A stretch of 64,000 nucleotides of DNA from Pseudochrobactrum asaccharolyticum (GCF_003314995.1 NZ_QNRH01000001.1:310001-374000), one strand, 5' to 3'; shown: positions 18,292 to 27,095, counted from the stretch's first letter. Numbers and translations: made by a program. The notes: generated by a model from the letters alone, not told the origin.

Positions 18292-19620
18292 ATGCAAAAC
18301 AATAAAACCCAGCAAAACAGTGGTGCATGTCGCACAGTTTACGTAACCGAGCTGACAGATGGTATTCTTGATCCGTCGCGCCCGATGCTCGGACCTGTTG
18401 CCGATGGCGGTACGATTATTGCTAATACGGCTCCCGGCTGCTGGGGCCCGATGATTACACCTGCCATTCGTGGCGGCCATGAGGTTACACGACCGGTAGC
18501 TGTGGAAGGTGCGGAAATCGGTGATGCTATTGCTATTCGTATCCGCTCGATTGTTGTGACCTCGAATGCCACGGCATCCGGCTCGGACAGTGTTGTTGCC
18601 GGTCGCAATAATGGCGACCCGTTCTGCGCAGCTGTTTGTGCGGAATGCGGCACAGAATGGCCTGCAACCCATATTGAAGGCATCGGCCAGAGCGCAATCC
18701 GCTGCGATAAATGCGGTGCGGATGCTACGCCGTTTAAGATTGAAAACGGCTATACAATTGTTTTTGACGATGCACGCAGCATTGGTGTGACGGTCGGTAA
18801 GGACAGAGCAGAAGCAATGGCACCGGATGCCGCCAAGATCATGGCGCTGCCGGATACATCCATGCAAAATCCGGTCATGACTTTTGCACCGGCCGATCTG
18901 GTTGGTGTTGCCACGCGTTTACGTCCGTTCCTCGGTCAGCTTGGTACAACGCCGTCCAAAGCAATGCCGGATTCCCACAATGCCGGTGATTTTGGTTCAT
19001 TCCTGCTCAATGCACCGCATAAATATGCCCTGACACCGGAAGAGCTGCTGCGCAATAAAACCGACGGCCATCTGGATGTGAATACTGTGCGGCAGGGTGC
19101 AGTACTGATCTGTCCTGTTAAAGTGCCGGGTGGCGGTGTCTATCTTGGCGATATGCATGCATTGCAAGGCGATGGTGAAATCGCCGGTCATACCTGTGAC
19201 GTTGCCGGTGTGGTGACGCTGGAAGTCAGTGTGATCAAAGGTCTGGCTATTGACGGGCCGCTGTTATTCCCTGTGGCTGATGATGTGCCTTATCTGGCAC
19301 GTCCGTTGAATGCAGTTGAAAAACAGCGTGCCGAGGCGCTCGCAAAAGCCAATGGTCTGGCTGAAATCGAGCAGGATGCACCGATCACTGTGATCGGCAG
19401 TGGTGCAACGCTGAACGAAGCTACCGATAATGGTTTGAAACGGGCAGCCGATTTGTTCGGTGTAACTGTGCCAGAAATCATGAACCGCGCAACAATGGCC
19501 GGTGCAATCGAGATTGGTCGTCATCCGGGGATTGCGCGCGTGACTTTCCGCATGCCTTTGAAAAAGCTTGAGGAAAAAGGCTTGGCCGGTTTTGCCCGTT
19601 CGCAATATGACCTGAAGTAA
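18292..19620 (+). CDS. Acetamidase/formamidase-family protein with an inserted CxxC pair
   Basis: A 442-aa protein of the FmdA/AmdA acetamidase-formamidase family (hydrolysis of short-chain amides), judged from GDMHALQGDGEIAGHTCDVAG near residue 285 and the PSKAMPDSHNAGDFG region. Unusually it carries CAECG (about 120) and CDKCG (about 142), spaced like a small zinc ribbon, inserted between the first beta domain and the catalytic region. The substrate is unproven. The ribosome binding site is GGAGGATGCAAA. It ends in a strong terminator and has no transporter partner beside it. Confidence 0.78.
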   Translation: MQNNKTQQNSGACRTVYVTELTDGILDPSRPMLGPVADGGTIIANTAPGCWGPMITPAIRGGHEVTRPVAVEGAEIGDAIAIRIRSIVVTSNATASGSDSVVAGRNNGDPFCAAVCAECGTEWPATHIEGIGQSAIRCDKCGADATPFKIENGYTIVFDDARSIGVTVGKDRAEAMAPDAAKIMALPDTSMQNPVMTFAPADLVGVATRLRPFLGQLGTTPSKAMPDSHNAGDFGSFLLNAPHKYALTPEELLRNKTDGHLDVNTVRQGAVLICPVKVPGGGVYLGDMHALQGDGEIAGHTCDVAGVVTLEVSVIKGLAIDGPLLFPVADDVPYLARPLNAVEKQRAEALAKANGLAEIEQDAPITVIGSGATLNEATDNGLKRAADLFGVTVPEIMNRATMAGAIEIGRHPGIARVTFRMPLKKLEEKGLAGFARSQYDLK

Positions 19621-19644
19621 GCAAGCACCTTATCAGAATAAAAG

Positions 19645-19673
19645 AAAAGCACCGGAATTTCCGGTGCTTTTTA
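19645..19673. terminator. Bidirectional terminator
   Basis: AAAAGCACCGG (19645-19655) pairs with CCGGTGCTTTT (19661-19671) between convergent genes. Confidence 0.9.
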
Positions 19674-19695
19674 TTTGACGCCTTTTACGGGAAAA

Positions 19696-20610
19696 TTATT
19701 CCCATTCCATCTCGCCTTTAATGACCTTTGCACCTAGTTCAAGGCTGGAGGTGCCACCAAGATCAGGGTAGCGTTTTTTCATGGCGGCAATCAGCTCTTC
19801 GCTGTTTTGGGCTTTTACCTGTTCCTCTTCAAAAGCAACCAGATAATCCCTGGTGAATGACACAGCAGACATATCTGTTTTGGAGCCGGCAGTCATATGG
19901 GCTGGCACGACAATTTCAGGATTACGGGCAGCAATTGCATCAAGCGTTTTAATCCATGCCTGACGCTGCTCTGCCTTTGGTGTATCAGCAAGCCAGACAT
20001 GCTCACCGGCGGTAATTAACACGCCACCGAATACAGCTTTCAGGGAAGGTACCCAGAGATAGCGACGGTTCGGCATATTCTCCGCATCAATAATCTCAAT
20101 CTTTTTTCCTTCGAGATCGAGTTCTTTGGCATCAGAGACTTCAGGGATAACCACATCCGCCAATGTCTGCGGGCCGTTCTCTTTGAGCTGAGGGCCCCAG
20201 ACTTTCAGCTTGCCTTCCACATTACCTTGAATGGCTTCAACTGTTGCAGGTGCCGCAATCACTTTCGCATCAGGAAAGGCGGTTTTGACAGAGCCGAGGC
20301 TGAAGTAATAATCAGGATCACTCTGGCTCACATAGATTGTGGTCAGTGTTTTGCCGGTCGCTTTGATTTTCTCTGCAAGGGCTTTACCGTCTGAAAGTGT
20401 AAAGCCGCCATCAAGGAGAATGGCCTCTTTTTCACCGGTCAGCAGAACGGGCGTGCGGAGAAAACCGTTCTCATCTGCCTGAAAGAACTGCCAGTTCAAT
20501 GCTTTCCCATCTTGAGCATGGGCTGCAGATACGGAGAGGGCGGATGTTGCAAGTGTTGCGGCAAGAGCTGCTTTGGTCAGAAACTGCGTTGCAGCTTTGA
20601 AAATTGTCAT
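19696..20610 (-). CDS. Secreted MBL-fold protein with degenerate metal site
   Basis: A 304-aa exported protein (signal peptide about 1-32, ending SAAHAQ) with a metallo-beta-lactamase fold: strands around AILLDGGFTLSDG and PEIVVPAHM. The usual HxHxDH zinc motif is replaced by SQSDPDYYFSLG, keeping the Asp but losing the His ligands. Catalysis may use a single metal, or the protein may be non-enzymatic. ATG at 20610 follows AAGGACACGACC; a start at 20664 is less likely. The function is unknown. Confidence 0.8.
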   Translation of the reverse strand: MTIFKAATQFLTKAALAATLATSALSVSAAHAQDGKALNWQFFQADENGFLRTPVLLTGEKEAILLDGGFTLSDGKALAEKIKATGKTLTTIYVSQSDPDYYFSLGSVKTAFPDAKVIAAPATVEAIQGNVEGKLKVWGPQLKENGPQTLADVVIPEVSDAKELDLEGKKIEIIDAENMPNRRYLWVPSLKAVFGGVLITAGEHVWLADTPKAEQRQAWIKTLDAIAARNPEIVVPAHMTAGSKTDMSAVSFTRDYLVAFEEEQVKAQNSEELIAAMKKRYPDLGGTSSLELGAKVIKGEMEWE

Positions 20611-20733
20611 GGTCGTGTCCTTCACCTGAGAATGAATATCGGTGAAGCGAAAATTAAGAAGCAAAGCGCCTTTGACAAGAAGGCATGTGAAAATCCGCAG
20701 GTTACATCAAGGTAACCAACCCTAGGCGAAACG

Positions 20734-20763
20734 CAGGATTTGTCGGGTTTTTAGCAAATCCTG
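20734..20763. terminator. Hairpin between two minus-strand genes
   Basis: CAGGATTTG (20734-20742) and CAAATCCTG (20755-20763) are perfect inverted arms. The region probably ends the 117-aa gene transcript, although the T-run on the minus strand is poor. A second small stem, GGTTAC/GTAACC, is at about 20700-20716. Confidence 0.5.
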
Positions 20764-20804
20764 TTTTGTTTCTTCATTGTGAACACAGTGTATAATGCAC
20801 GGTT

Positions 20805-21158
20805 TTAGCGTTTCAGACATTTGGCAGCACGTGGCAGACCGGCGCTATAGAGGCTTTGCATCGTGTAGAGCCAGCCTTTGCACTCTTCCATAGAGCTGAA
20901 ACAGCGATAGCGGTTGATAGATTCAGGATAGTCGCTGCTGACAAAAGCGCTTTCACCAAATCCCTGAAAGATCCCGACAATAGTACCGCTACCACGTGGC
21001 GGCGGATTGCAACGCTGGCCTGCATATTCACTGACATTTTTACGCACGGCTGCCTCTGCTTGCGGTGCCGGTATTGCCAGTAATGCGGCAATACTCAAAG
21101 CGCTGAGAGCAGTCCGCAGAGGTATGCTGAAGCGAGGTTTCGCAGATATAAAGGGCAT
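20805..21158 (-). CDS. Small secreted protein with four cysteines, unknown function
   Basis: A 117-aa protein with a clear signal peptide (about residues 1-36, ending AEA-AV). The mature part of about 80 residues has four Cys (RCNPP, YRCFSS, EECKG, AKCLK), suggesting two disulphides in the periplasm. GGAAGG precedes the ATG at good spacing. I do not recognise a family. Confidence 0.75.
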   Translation of the reverse strand: MPFISAKPRFSIPLRTALSALSIAALLAIPAPQAEAAVRKNVSEYAGQRCNPPPRGSGTIVGIFQGFGESAFVSSDYPESINRYRCFSSMEECKGWLYTMQSLYSAGLPRAAKCLKR

Positions 21159-21180
21159 GGCTTAATCCTTCCCTGTTGCA

Positions 21181-21217
21181 AAAGATCAAAGCAGCATCGC
21201 TGCCTGCTTTGATCTTT
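21181..21217 (-). terminator. Long hairpin, terminator of ptrB
   Basis: A perfect 14-bp stem, AAAGATCAAAGCAG (21181-21194) with CTGCTTTGATCTTT (21204-21217), just past the oligopeptidase stop codon. Confidence 0.82.
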
Positions 21218-21234
21218 ATTACTTTATGCGCCTG

Positions 21235-23388
21235 TTATAGCTTTCCTGCAACTTTAAGCGCGAAGGCGTAAATATAGGTGACTTCTTCCAGCTGGGAGAA
21301 GCGGCCGGAAGCACCGCCATGACCGGCATCCATATTGATTTTCAGTAATACAGGGTTGTGGCTGGTGGTTTTGTCACGCAGTCTTGCAACCCATTTTGCT
21401 GCTTCCCAATAGGTCACGCGCGGGTCGGTCAGACCTGCGGTTGCCAGTACCGGCGGATAGTTTTTCGCTTCTACATTGTCGTAAGGCGAATAGGCAGCAA
21501 TGGTACGGTAGTCTGCTTCCGATGCAATGGGATTGCCCCATTCGGGCCATTCCGGCGGTGTCAGCGGCAGGCTGTCATCGAGCATGGTGTTGAGTACATC
21601 GACAAACGGCACATCGGCAATAACGCCGCCAAAAGCTTCCGGTGCCATATTGGTGATCGCGCCCATCAGCATGCCACCGGCAGAACCGCCATGGGCGATA
21701 ATGCGGTCATGACTGGTGAAGCCTTCAGCCACCAGATATTTGGCTGCGGCAATGAAATCCGTGAAAGTATTGACCTTGTGTTCACGCTTGCCGTTTTCGT
21801 ACCAGGCAAAACCTTTGTCTTTGCCGCCGCGAATATGTGCAATGGCATAGATAAATCCGCGGTCAACCAGCGACAGGCGTGAGGTGGAAAAACTGGCAGG
21901 AATTGTGCTTCCATAAGCGCCGTAGGAATAGAGCAAAGTCGGAGCTGTGCCGTCCAGCGGCGTGTCCTTATGAGCGAGAATGGAGACCGGTACGAGTTCA
22001 CCATCCGCAGCAGGTGCCAGAAGGCGACGGGTGACATAATCATCAATCACATGGCCGCTTGGTACTTCCTGCGTTTTCAGCAACACGCGTTCACGGCTGG
22101 CCATATTATAATCGAAGAGCTGGCTTGGTGTGGTCATCGATGAATAGGAAAAGCGGATAACGTCGGTATCATATTCAGCGCTGCCTTGCAGACCGAGAGA
22201 ATAGGCTTCCTCATCAAAAGCAATCGCATGTTCCGCACCGCTTGCCCGCTCGCGGATAACAATTCGCGGTAAGCCGTTGTTGCGCTCCAGCCAGACCAGA
22301 TGATTTTTATAGGCAGCAATATCCAGAATAATAGTGCCGGATTTCTCGCCGACAACTTCAGTCCAGTTTTGTTTTTGCGGCGCGCTGACCGGTGCAGACA
22401 TGATTTTGAAATCTTTGGCACCGTCAATATTGGTCAGAATATAGAAGACATCGCCGCCCTCGGTCAGACTATATTCAATGCCGGTCTCACGCGCGGCTAC
22501 AAGCTGTGGTTTGGCCTGCGGATCATTGGCCGGTATCAGCCAGATTTCCGAGGTTTCGTGATCCTGAATATCGATGAAGACATAATCATTCAAAGAACTG
22601 CCGGAGACATTCATGAAGAAGCCGGCGTCTTTTTCTTCATAGATCAATGTATCTTGTGCCTGTTCAGTGCCGATGCGGTGATAGAACAATTTGGCAGGGC
22701 GATGATTGTCATCCATTTCGACATAGAAGATGCCTTTGCTCTGCGCATCCCACACGGTACCGCCTGCTGTGGCCGTCAGGAGATCACTGCGATCTTCAAA
22801 CGAAGTCAGGTCGCGGATTTTAATGTCATAGAATTCCGAGCCTTTGGTATCTGCAGACCAGGCAAGCTGGCTGTGGTCCGGCGAGTAATCCAAACCGCCA
22901 AGGCTGAAATAGGCAAGGGATGCAGCTTCTTTATCGCCGTCGATCAGAACGGTTTTATCGCCGCCATTGCGTGGCGTTCTGAAATATTGCGGATGCTGGC
23001 CGCCGGTGACATAGGAAACGCCATAGGCATAAGCGCCGTCTTTGACTGGAATACTGGAGTCGTCTTCCTTGATGCGGCCTTTCATCTCTGCAAACAGGGT
23101 TTTTTGCAGGTCTTTGGTGTCGGCCATCAATGCGGACTGATAGGTGTTTTCTGCTTTCAGATGATTGAGAATTTGCGCATCAAGCAGCGACGGCTCGCGC
23201 AGTACATCTTGCCAGTTATCCGCACGCAGCCAGTGATATTCGTCATGGCGCGTAATACCATGACGCGTATCACTATAGGGTTTCTTTTCTGGTGCTGGAG
23301 CGGTGTGTTGAGCGAAAGAATGCTGGTTCATACTATTTCCGGTATTTGTGGCTAACATGAAGAGGGCTGAGAAAATGATGCCGATCAT
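21235..23388 (-). CDS. ptrB: Oligopeptidase B / prolyl-oligopeptidase family (S9A)
   Basis: Serine peptidase that cleaves short peptides, typically after basic residues. It has an N-terminal seven-bladed propeller (about 80-420) and a C-terminal alpha/beta hydrolase domain. The nucleophile Ser is in [11 protein letters not shown] (about 550) and the catalytic His in [10 protein letters not shown] (about 690). The start at 23388 overlaps the msrB stop (ATGA), implying translational coupling. An internal ATG at 23331 would give 698 aa, closer to the usual length, and would remove the hydrophobic [12 protein letters not shown] start, so the true start is uncertain. Confidence 0.88.
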   Translation of the reverse strand: MIGIIFSALFMLATNTGNSMNQHSFAQHTAPAPEKKPYSDTRHGITRHDEYHWLRADNWQDVLREPSLLDAQILNHLKAENTYQSALMADTKDLQKTLFAEMKGRIKEDDSSIPVKDGAYAYGVSYVTGGQHPQYFRTPRNGGDKTVLIDGDKEAASLAYFSLGGLDYSPDHSQLAWSADTKGSEFYDIKIRDLTSFEDRSDLLTATAGGTVWDAQSKGIFYVEMDDNHRPAKLFYHRIGTEQAQDTLIYEEKDAGFFMNVSGSSLNDYVFIDIQDHETSEIWLIPANDPQAKPQLVAARETGIEYSLTEGGDVFYILTNIDGAKDFKIMSAPVSAPQKQNWTEVVGEKSGTIILDIAAYKNHLVWLERNNGLPRIVIRERASGAEHAIAFDEEAYSLGLQGSAEYDTDVIRFSYSSMTTPSQLFDYNMASRERVLLKTQEVPSGHVIDDYVTRRLLAPAADGELVPVSILAHKDTPLDGTAPTLLYSYGAYGSTIPASFSTSRLSLVDRGFIYAIAHIRGGKDKGFAWYENGKREHKVNTFTDFIAAAKYLVAEGFTSHDRIIAHGGSAGGMLMGAITNMAPEAFGGVIADVPFVDVLNTMLDDSLPLTPPEWPEWGNPIASEADYRTIAAYSPYDNVEAKNYPPVLATAGLTDPRVTYWEAAKWVARLRDKTTSHNPVLLKINMDAGHGGASGRFSQLEEVTYIYAFALKVAGKL

Positions 23389-23810
23389 GTTTCAGTAAAG
23401 TAAAGAGCGGTGCCGTTCATGCAATAACGCAGGCCTGTCGGGGCAGGGCCATCGGGAAAGACGTGACCAAGATGCGCATCACAATCTGCACAACGGATTT
23501 CCGTGCGGTTCATGCCATAAGAGAAATCCTCAAAAGCATTGACGGCTTCTGCTGCTGCCGGACGTGTAAAACTCGGCCAGCCGGTGCCGGAGTTGAATTT
23601 ATCATCTGACTTGTAAAGCAAACGGTCGCAGCAAATACAGTGATAGGTGCCGTGGCATTTCAGGTCAAAATCAGGGCTTGAGAATGCACGCTCTGTGCCG
23701 TGCTGACGGGTGATTTTATATTGCTCCGGTGTGAGCTGCTCACGCCATTCCGCATCGGTCTTTTGTACTTTCAGCGGGCGGGGATAAAGATCTTTCTCGG
23801 ACAAGGTCAT
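23385..23810 (-). CDS. msrB: Peptide-methionine (R)-S-oxide reductase
   Basis: A 141-aa thioredoxin-dependent repair enzyme that reduces methionine-R-sulfoxide in proteins. The MsrB fold is clear: two zinc-binding CxxC pairs (CICC and CADC), the GTGWPSF motif and catalytic Cys in RYCMN near residue 128. ATG at 23810 has AGGAGA immediately upstream; the frame is open 36 codons further but without a ribosome binding site. It is the first gene of a two-gene operon with ptrB. Confidence 0.94.
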   Translation of the reverse strand: MTLSEKDLYPRPLKVQKTDAEWREQLTPEQYKITRQHGTERAFSSPDFDLKCHGTYHCICCDRLLYKSDDKFNSGTGWPSFTRPAAAEAVNAFEDFSYGMNRTEIRCADCDAHLGHVFPDGPAPTGLRYCMNGTALYFTET

Positions 23811-24615
23811 TCTCCTGTCATTCAGAATGTATCCCTCAGACAAATCATCTTCGGGATAAGAATTAAAAGATGTGCGTTGATCTGATCCAATCAGATATGG
23901 CGACACTGTGCAGTGCAATTTTTACAATATATGGGGATATTAACTGCTTTTTAAAAGGTGAATATGGCGCTGTGCAGTCTAAATCGAAAAGGAATTTTTT
24001 ATTAGATTTATCTAATTTTAAATGCTCTGATCGTTGTTATTGTTACATATCTGCCGTTTTGATTGGTAAGATAAACTTGTGTTTATGAGGTTATGACGAA
24101 GAAGTGTTGTATAAATGATTGTTTTTCATAATCTGCCAGAAAAATGACTTAATATAGAAATAATCATTTTTTTGATAAAGCATCTTATCCTGATGATAGT
24201 GTTTTATATCGTTATATTCGTTGAGTTCTATTGGTTGTTGTTTCAACAGATGAAGTTCACAATTTTTTGTGAATTTGTTTTCAGGGATTTAAACTGGAAC
24301 ATCATTTACATCATGTGTGCGAATGGTGATTTCGAAATCGGAATTCTTGAGAGAAAATAGAAAAATTTTCTATTTTAGGCAAATTCGCAGATATTCATTC
24401 CGGCAGGTGTGAAGATTGAAATTTTATCAAACAGTCAAAAAGCGTACAGAACTTAACATTATTGTAAAATAAATTGACATTTTGCAATTTTTATAGATAT
24501 GAGAAGATCATTGGGATGGTATGCACATTTTAAACTGGTTGATTGTTGAGCGGACGGAATTATTATATATATAAAGTGCTTTTCCAATCAGCAATATATA
24601 GATGAAGGAAGTATA
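23811..24615. promoter_or_regulatory. 805-base AT-rich region upstream of mucR
   Basis: Strongly AT-rich compared with the flanking genes, with many TA steps and no convincing gene; the short open frames here lack ribosome binding sites and coding character. A TTGACA (24474-24479) and a TATATA-rich stretch (about 24562-24581) are possible promoter elements. A region like this upstream of mucR fits known MucR autoregulation, because MucR prefers AT-rich DNA. Confidence 0.55.
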
Positions 24616-25044
24616 ATGGAACATCCAGAGACTGTAGTTTCTGCCGACGAACTACTGCTCAGTCTTACAGCTGATGTTGTCGCTGCTTATGTCAGCAACA
24701 ACTCCATCCGTGCCGGCGAGTTGCCAGCATTGATTGCTGATGTTCATGCTGCTTTTGCGCGTTCCGGTGTTCGCGAAGAAGTTGTTGCAGTTGTTGAAAA
24801 GCCGAAACCGGCAATCAACCCTAAAAAATCAGTGCACGACGAGTATATTATTTGCCTTGAAGACGGCAAAAAATTCAAGTCGCTCAAGCGTCACCTGATG
24901 ACCCATTATAATCTGACACCGGAACAGTATCGTGAAAAGTGGGATCTGGATCCTAACTATCCGATGGTTGCACCAAGCTATGCTGAAGCCCGTTCTCAGC
25001 TTGCTAAGAAAATGGGTCTGGGTCGTAAGCGTAAAGCTGCCTGA
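24616..25044 (+). CDS. mucR: MucR/Ros-family zinc-finger transcriptional regulator
   Basis: A 142-aa regulator with an N-terminal helical oligomerisation region and a C-terminal prokaryotic zinc finger. The ligands are Cys, Asp and two His ([19 protein letters not shown], about residues 83-101), the CDHH type known from Brucella. A basic tail GRKRKAA follows. MucR proteins behave like H-NS: they oligomerise on AT-rich promoters and silence genes for virulence, envelope and exopolysaccharide functions. GAAGGA sets the start. It sits beside the putative gafYZ operon, whose upstream region is equally AT-rich. Confidence 0.95.
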   Translation: MEHPETVVSADELLLSLTADVVAAYVSNNSIRAGELPALIADVHAAFARSGVREEVVAVVEKPKPAINPKKSVHDEYIICLEDGKKFKSLKRHLMTHYNLTPEQYREKWDLDPNYPMVAPSYAEARSQLAKKMGLGRKRKAA

Positions 25045-25134
25045 TCAGAACTGTTTTTCTGAGACTATACAAAAGCAGCGGTGTAACAATATCGCTGCTT
25101 TTTATTATAAATAATTGATGGGTTTTTTTGTATT

Positions 25135-25458
25135 TTACATAGTCTGCTGCTGCATACGACTATGTACGCAATTATCTTTTGCGATCATATTTAAGATACG
25201 TTGTTGCACTTGTTTCAGTGCAATATGGCGATTGATATCGTAACTCCAGTGTTTGTTCAGCCCTTTTAATCTTTCTCTTTTGATAAGCCTGCTTAACCTG
25301 GATACAATGCTTGCCTTGGTCTCGGTCGATGCTGCTGTTATTTGCAAGAGATCTATCCCGCAACTCATTTGTAAAGCAAAAGACTGCGCTGCTTGCAGTG
25401 CATCTTCTCTGCGTTTTTCTATAAAGACTTGTCTGTCGTTTTGCAGGGTTTGTGACAT
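25135..25458 (-). CDS. Conserved-looking 107-aa protein divergent from gafY
   Basis: A charged, mainly helical cytoplasmic protein with a block typical of a conserved domain (MSCGIDLLQITAAS, then HWSYDINRHIALKQ). It has no signal peptide or membrane segment. GAGG lies 6 bases before the ATG. I do not recognise the family. It shares a 283-base divergent regulatory region with gafY, in which each side carries one arm of a mirrored TTATCCCCGT motif, so the two may share a regulator. Coding status is probable, not certain. Confidence 0.6.
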   Translation of the reverse strand: MSQTLQNDRQVFIEKRREDALQAAQSFALQMSCGIDLLQITAASTETKASIVSRLSRLIKRERLKGLNKHWSYDINRHIALKQVQQRILNMIAKDNCVHSRMQQQTM

Positions 25459-25741
25459 TGCTCCGCCTCTTGTTTGGTGAGGCGAATGATAGGTGAGGAA
25501 AAATGAACGGGGATAAGCAGATTTAAGTAATATTATGTTTTAAATTTAATGGAATTAATATTTTTTTATAAAGAAATATGTATTGTTAAATTTATTTATT
25601 GCAATTAATAAGTTAGATTTATTTTGAATATTTCATATTAATTGCAAATTATTGATATGTTTTTTATATTTAAAATAAATGGTTTGAATTTATCCCCGTA
25701 TAATCTTTTTACCTTAACCATATGTCATCTACGGAGGGCAT
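25459..25741. promoter_or_regulatory. Divergent control region of gafY: mirrored TTATCCCCGT, AT-rich core, CtrA-like site
   Basis: ACGGGGATAA (25507-25516) and TTATCCCCGT (25690-25699) are perfect 10-bp inverted arms around an extremely AT-rich core. A second inverted pair, TTGCAATTAAT (25599-25609) and ATTAATTGCAA (25637-25647), lies inside. The right arm runs into a consensus -10 TATAAT (25699-25704), and TTAACCAT (25714-25721), a CtrA half-site, follows at the expected start of transcription. GGAGGG precedes the gafY ATG. TTATCC is the core of the DnaA box, and the adjacent gene encodes a DnaA-domain-IV-like protein. Confidence 0.6.
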
Positions 25742-26293
25742 ATGTTGAATAATTTTCCTGATTTTCTATCTGGCCGTACCGATACGCTCATCGTTTTACG
25801 TAGCTTCCCGACAGCTGCACAGAGATCTTTCAACAGAGAAGAGAATAACCGCAGCATAATGGGGGAAGTAAACCGGAAAATGCGCATGACAGATGATGCG
25901 CTTTATCTCGCAGAGCTGCTGTCTCATAATCATAAGTTAAAGCGGCAGGGCAACAATAATGAACGCCAGCAATATGCGTGGACCCTGTGTGGTGCGCTAC
26001 TCTCTTTATTGTCCGTTTTCTTTCAGGTTTCATTAAAAGAATTACGCAGTGCTGAGCGGGGCAACAATCATGTTGCCCGGATCCGGCAATTCGGCATGTA
26101 TATCGCACATACGATGTTCGGACTTTCTATGTCTGAGGTGGCCGGTGCTTTCTGTCGTGAGAGAACGACAGTGAAACATGCCTGCCATCTTATTGAAGAT
26201 ATGCGGGAGAATGAAAAATTCGACCGCAATGTCAGTGATTTTGAATATCTGGTTCGTTCCCTCTATCCGGGTGTAGGGGGGATTGCGGAATGA
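25742..26293 (+). CDS. gafY: DnaA-domain-IV-like regulator, putative GTA activator GafY
   Basis: A 183-aa protein whose residues 96-160 resemble the C-terminal DNA-binding domain of DnaA: RIRQFGMYIAH helix, then ERTTVKHACHLIED, matching the DnaA signature that contacts the DnaA box. There is no AAA+ ATPase, so it is not a replication initiator. Next to a DUF6456 gene, this is the split form of GafA, the direct activator of gene transfer agent expression in Rhodobacter; the two-protein form is GafY/GafZ in Caulobacter. Its stop overlaps the next start (ATGA). The function is assigned by domain and context. Confidence 0.72.
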   Translation: MLNNFPDFLSGRTDTLIVLRSFPTAAQRSFNREENNRSIMGEVNRKMRMTDDALYLAELLSHNHKLKRQGNNNERQQYAWTLCGALLSLLSVFFQVSLKELRSAERGNNHVARIRQFGMYIAHTMFGLSMSEVAGAFCRERTTVKHACHLIEDMRENEKFDRNVSDFEYLVRSLYPGVGGIAE

Positions 26294-27081
26294 CAAAGCA
26301 AGGTCTTGGTTCGAATAGTGTCGATCAACACGTTGTTTTGCGTGTGTTGCGTTTCTTGCTCAAATCCGCAGCTCTGCCGGAGACGAGTACAGATCAACAG
26401 CGCTGGCTGCTCGTGAGCGAGCAGGGCGGCACGATAGCCTGTGATAAGCTGGTTTTGGAGGCATTAAAGTGTTCCGCATTCATCAAAATGCAAAGTGGGA
26501 AGGTTGTTTTATCTGTGGTAGGGCGTGAGTTTCTGCAAGAACTTAAAAGAGCTGCTAATTCTGTGTATAAAGATGTTGCGGTAAATAGCGCCGGGATTGC
26601 CGTCAATCATGCTGAGTCTCCGCTCGCACTGCTCTATCGCAAGAATAAGCAAACAGGTCAGCGTTTTCTCAGCGATGAGGAGTTTCAGGCCGGAGAGCGT
26701 CTGCGTGCAGATTTCACACGGGGCAATATGTTGCCGCGCATAACGGCTAATTGGGAGGCAGGCGTTACAAAACGCTCCCGCGGTGAGCAGGGCGCACAGG
26801 CAGAACTGAGCGATCATGCGCTGGATTGTCGGGACAGGGTTGAGAAAGCGCTGAAAGCTGTCGGACCCGAATTATCCGGTGTTCTGCTGGATATATGCTG
26901 TTTTCTGAAAGGGCTGGAGCTGGTTGAACGTGAGCGGTCATGGCCGGCACGCTCTGCAAAAATGATGCTGAAAACTGGTCTCAGCATTCTCCATCGCCAT
27001 TATACGGCTGGACGCAAGACGGATAAGTCAGAAGCGCCTGTCTATCATTGGGGAACACCTGATTTCCGTCCGTCCCTGTAA
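26290..27081 (+). CDS. gafZ: DUF6456 protein, putative GTA anti-terminator GafZ
   Basis: A 263-aa protein with a winged-helix-like N-terminus (about 10-90) and a DUF6456 domain (about 110-245). The domain is recognised by ESPLALLYRK, AVGPELSGVLLDICCFLKGLE and ERERSWPARSAKMMLKTGL, and ends LHRHY. The C-terminal half of GafA in Rhodobacter is of this type. Caulobacter GafZ works as a transcription anti-terminator with Nus factors so that RNA polymerase reads through the GTA cluster. The 4-base overlap with gafY implies coupled translation. A terminator in the leader of the GTA cluster 10 kb downstream supports this role by inference. Confidence 0.72.
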   Translation: MTKQGLGSNSVDQHVVLRVLRFLLKSAALPETSTDQQRWLLVSEQGGTIACDKLVLEALKCSAFIKMQSGKVVLSVVGREFLQELKRAANSVYKDVAVNSAGIAVNHAESPLALLYRKNKQTGQRFLSDEEFQAGERLRADFTRGNMLPRITANWEAGVTKRSRGEQGAQAELSDHALDCRDRVEKALKAVGPELSGVLLDICCFLKGLELVERERSWPARSAKMMLKTGLSILHRHYTAGRKTDKSEAPVYHWGTPDFRPSL

Positions 27082-27095
27082 GTGATTGCACGCTT

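Noticed and set aside
22300-23355. 351-codon plus-strand open frame
   Set aside because: Antisense to the oligopeptidase gene; composition is that of a shadow frame.
23870-24360. Short open frames in the AT-rich region before mucR
   Set aside because: AT-rich, no ribosome binding sites, Phe/Ile/Tyr-rich translations typical of noncoding AT DNA.
25742-26293. A second DnaA replication initiator
   Set aside because: Only the DNA-binding domain is present; no Walker motifs or AAA+ domain.
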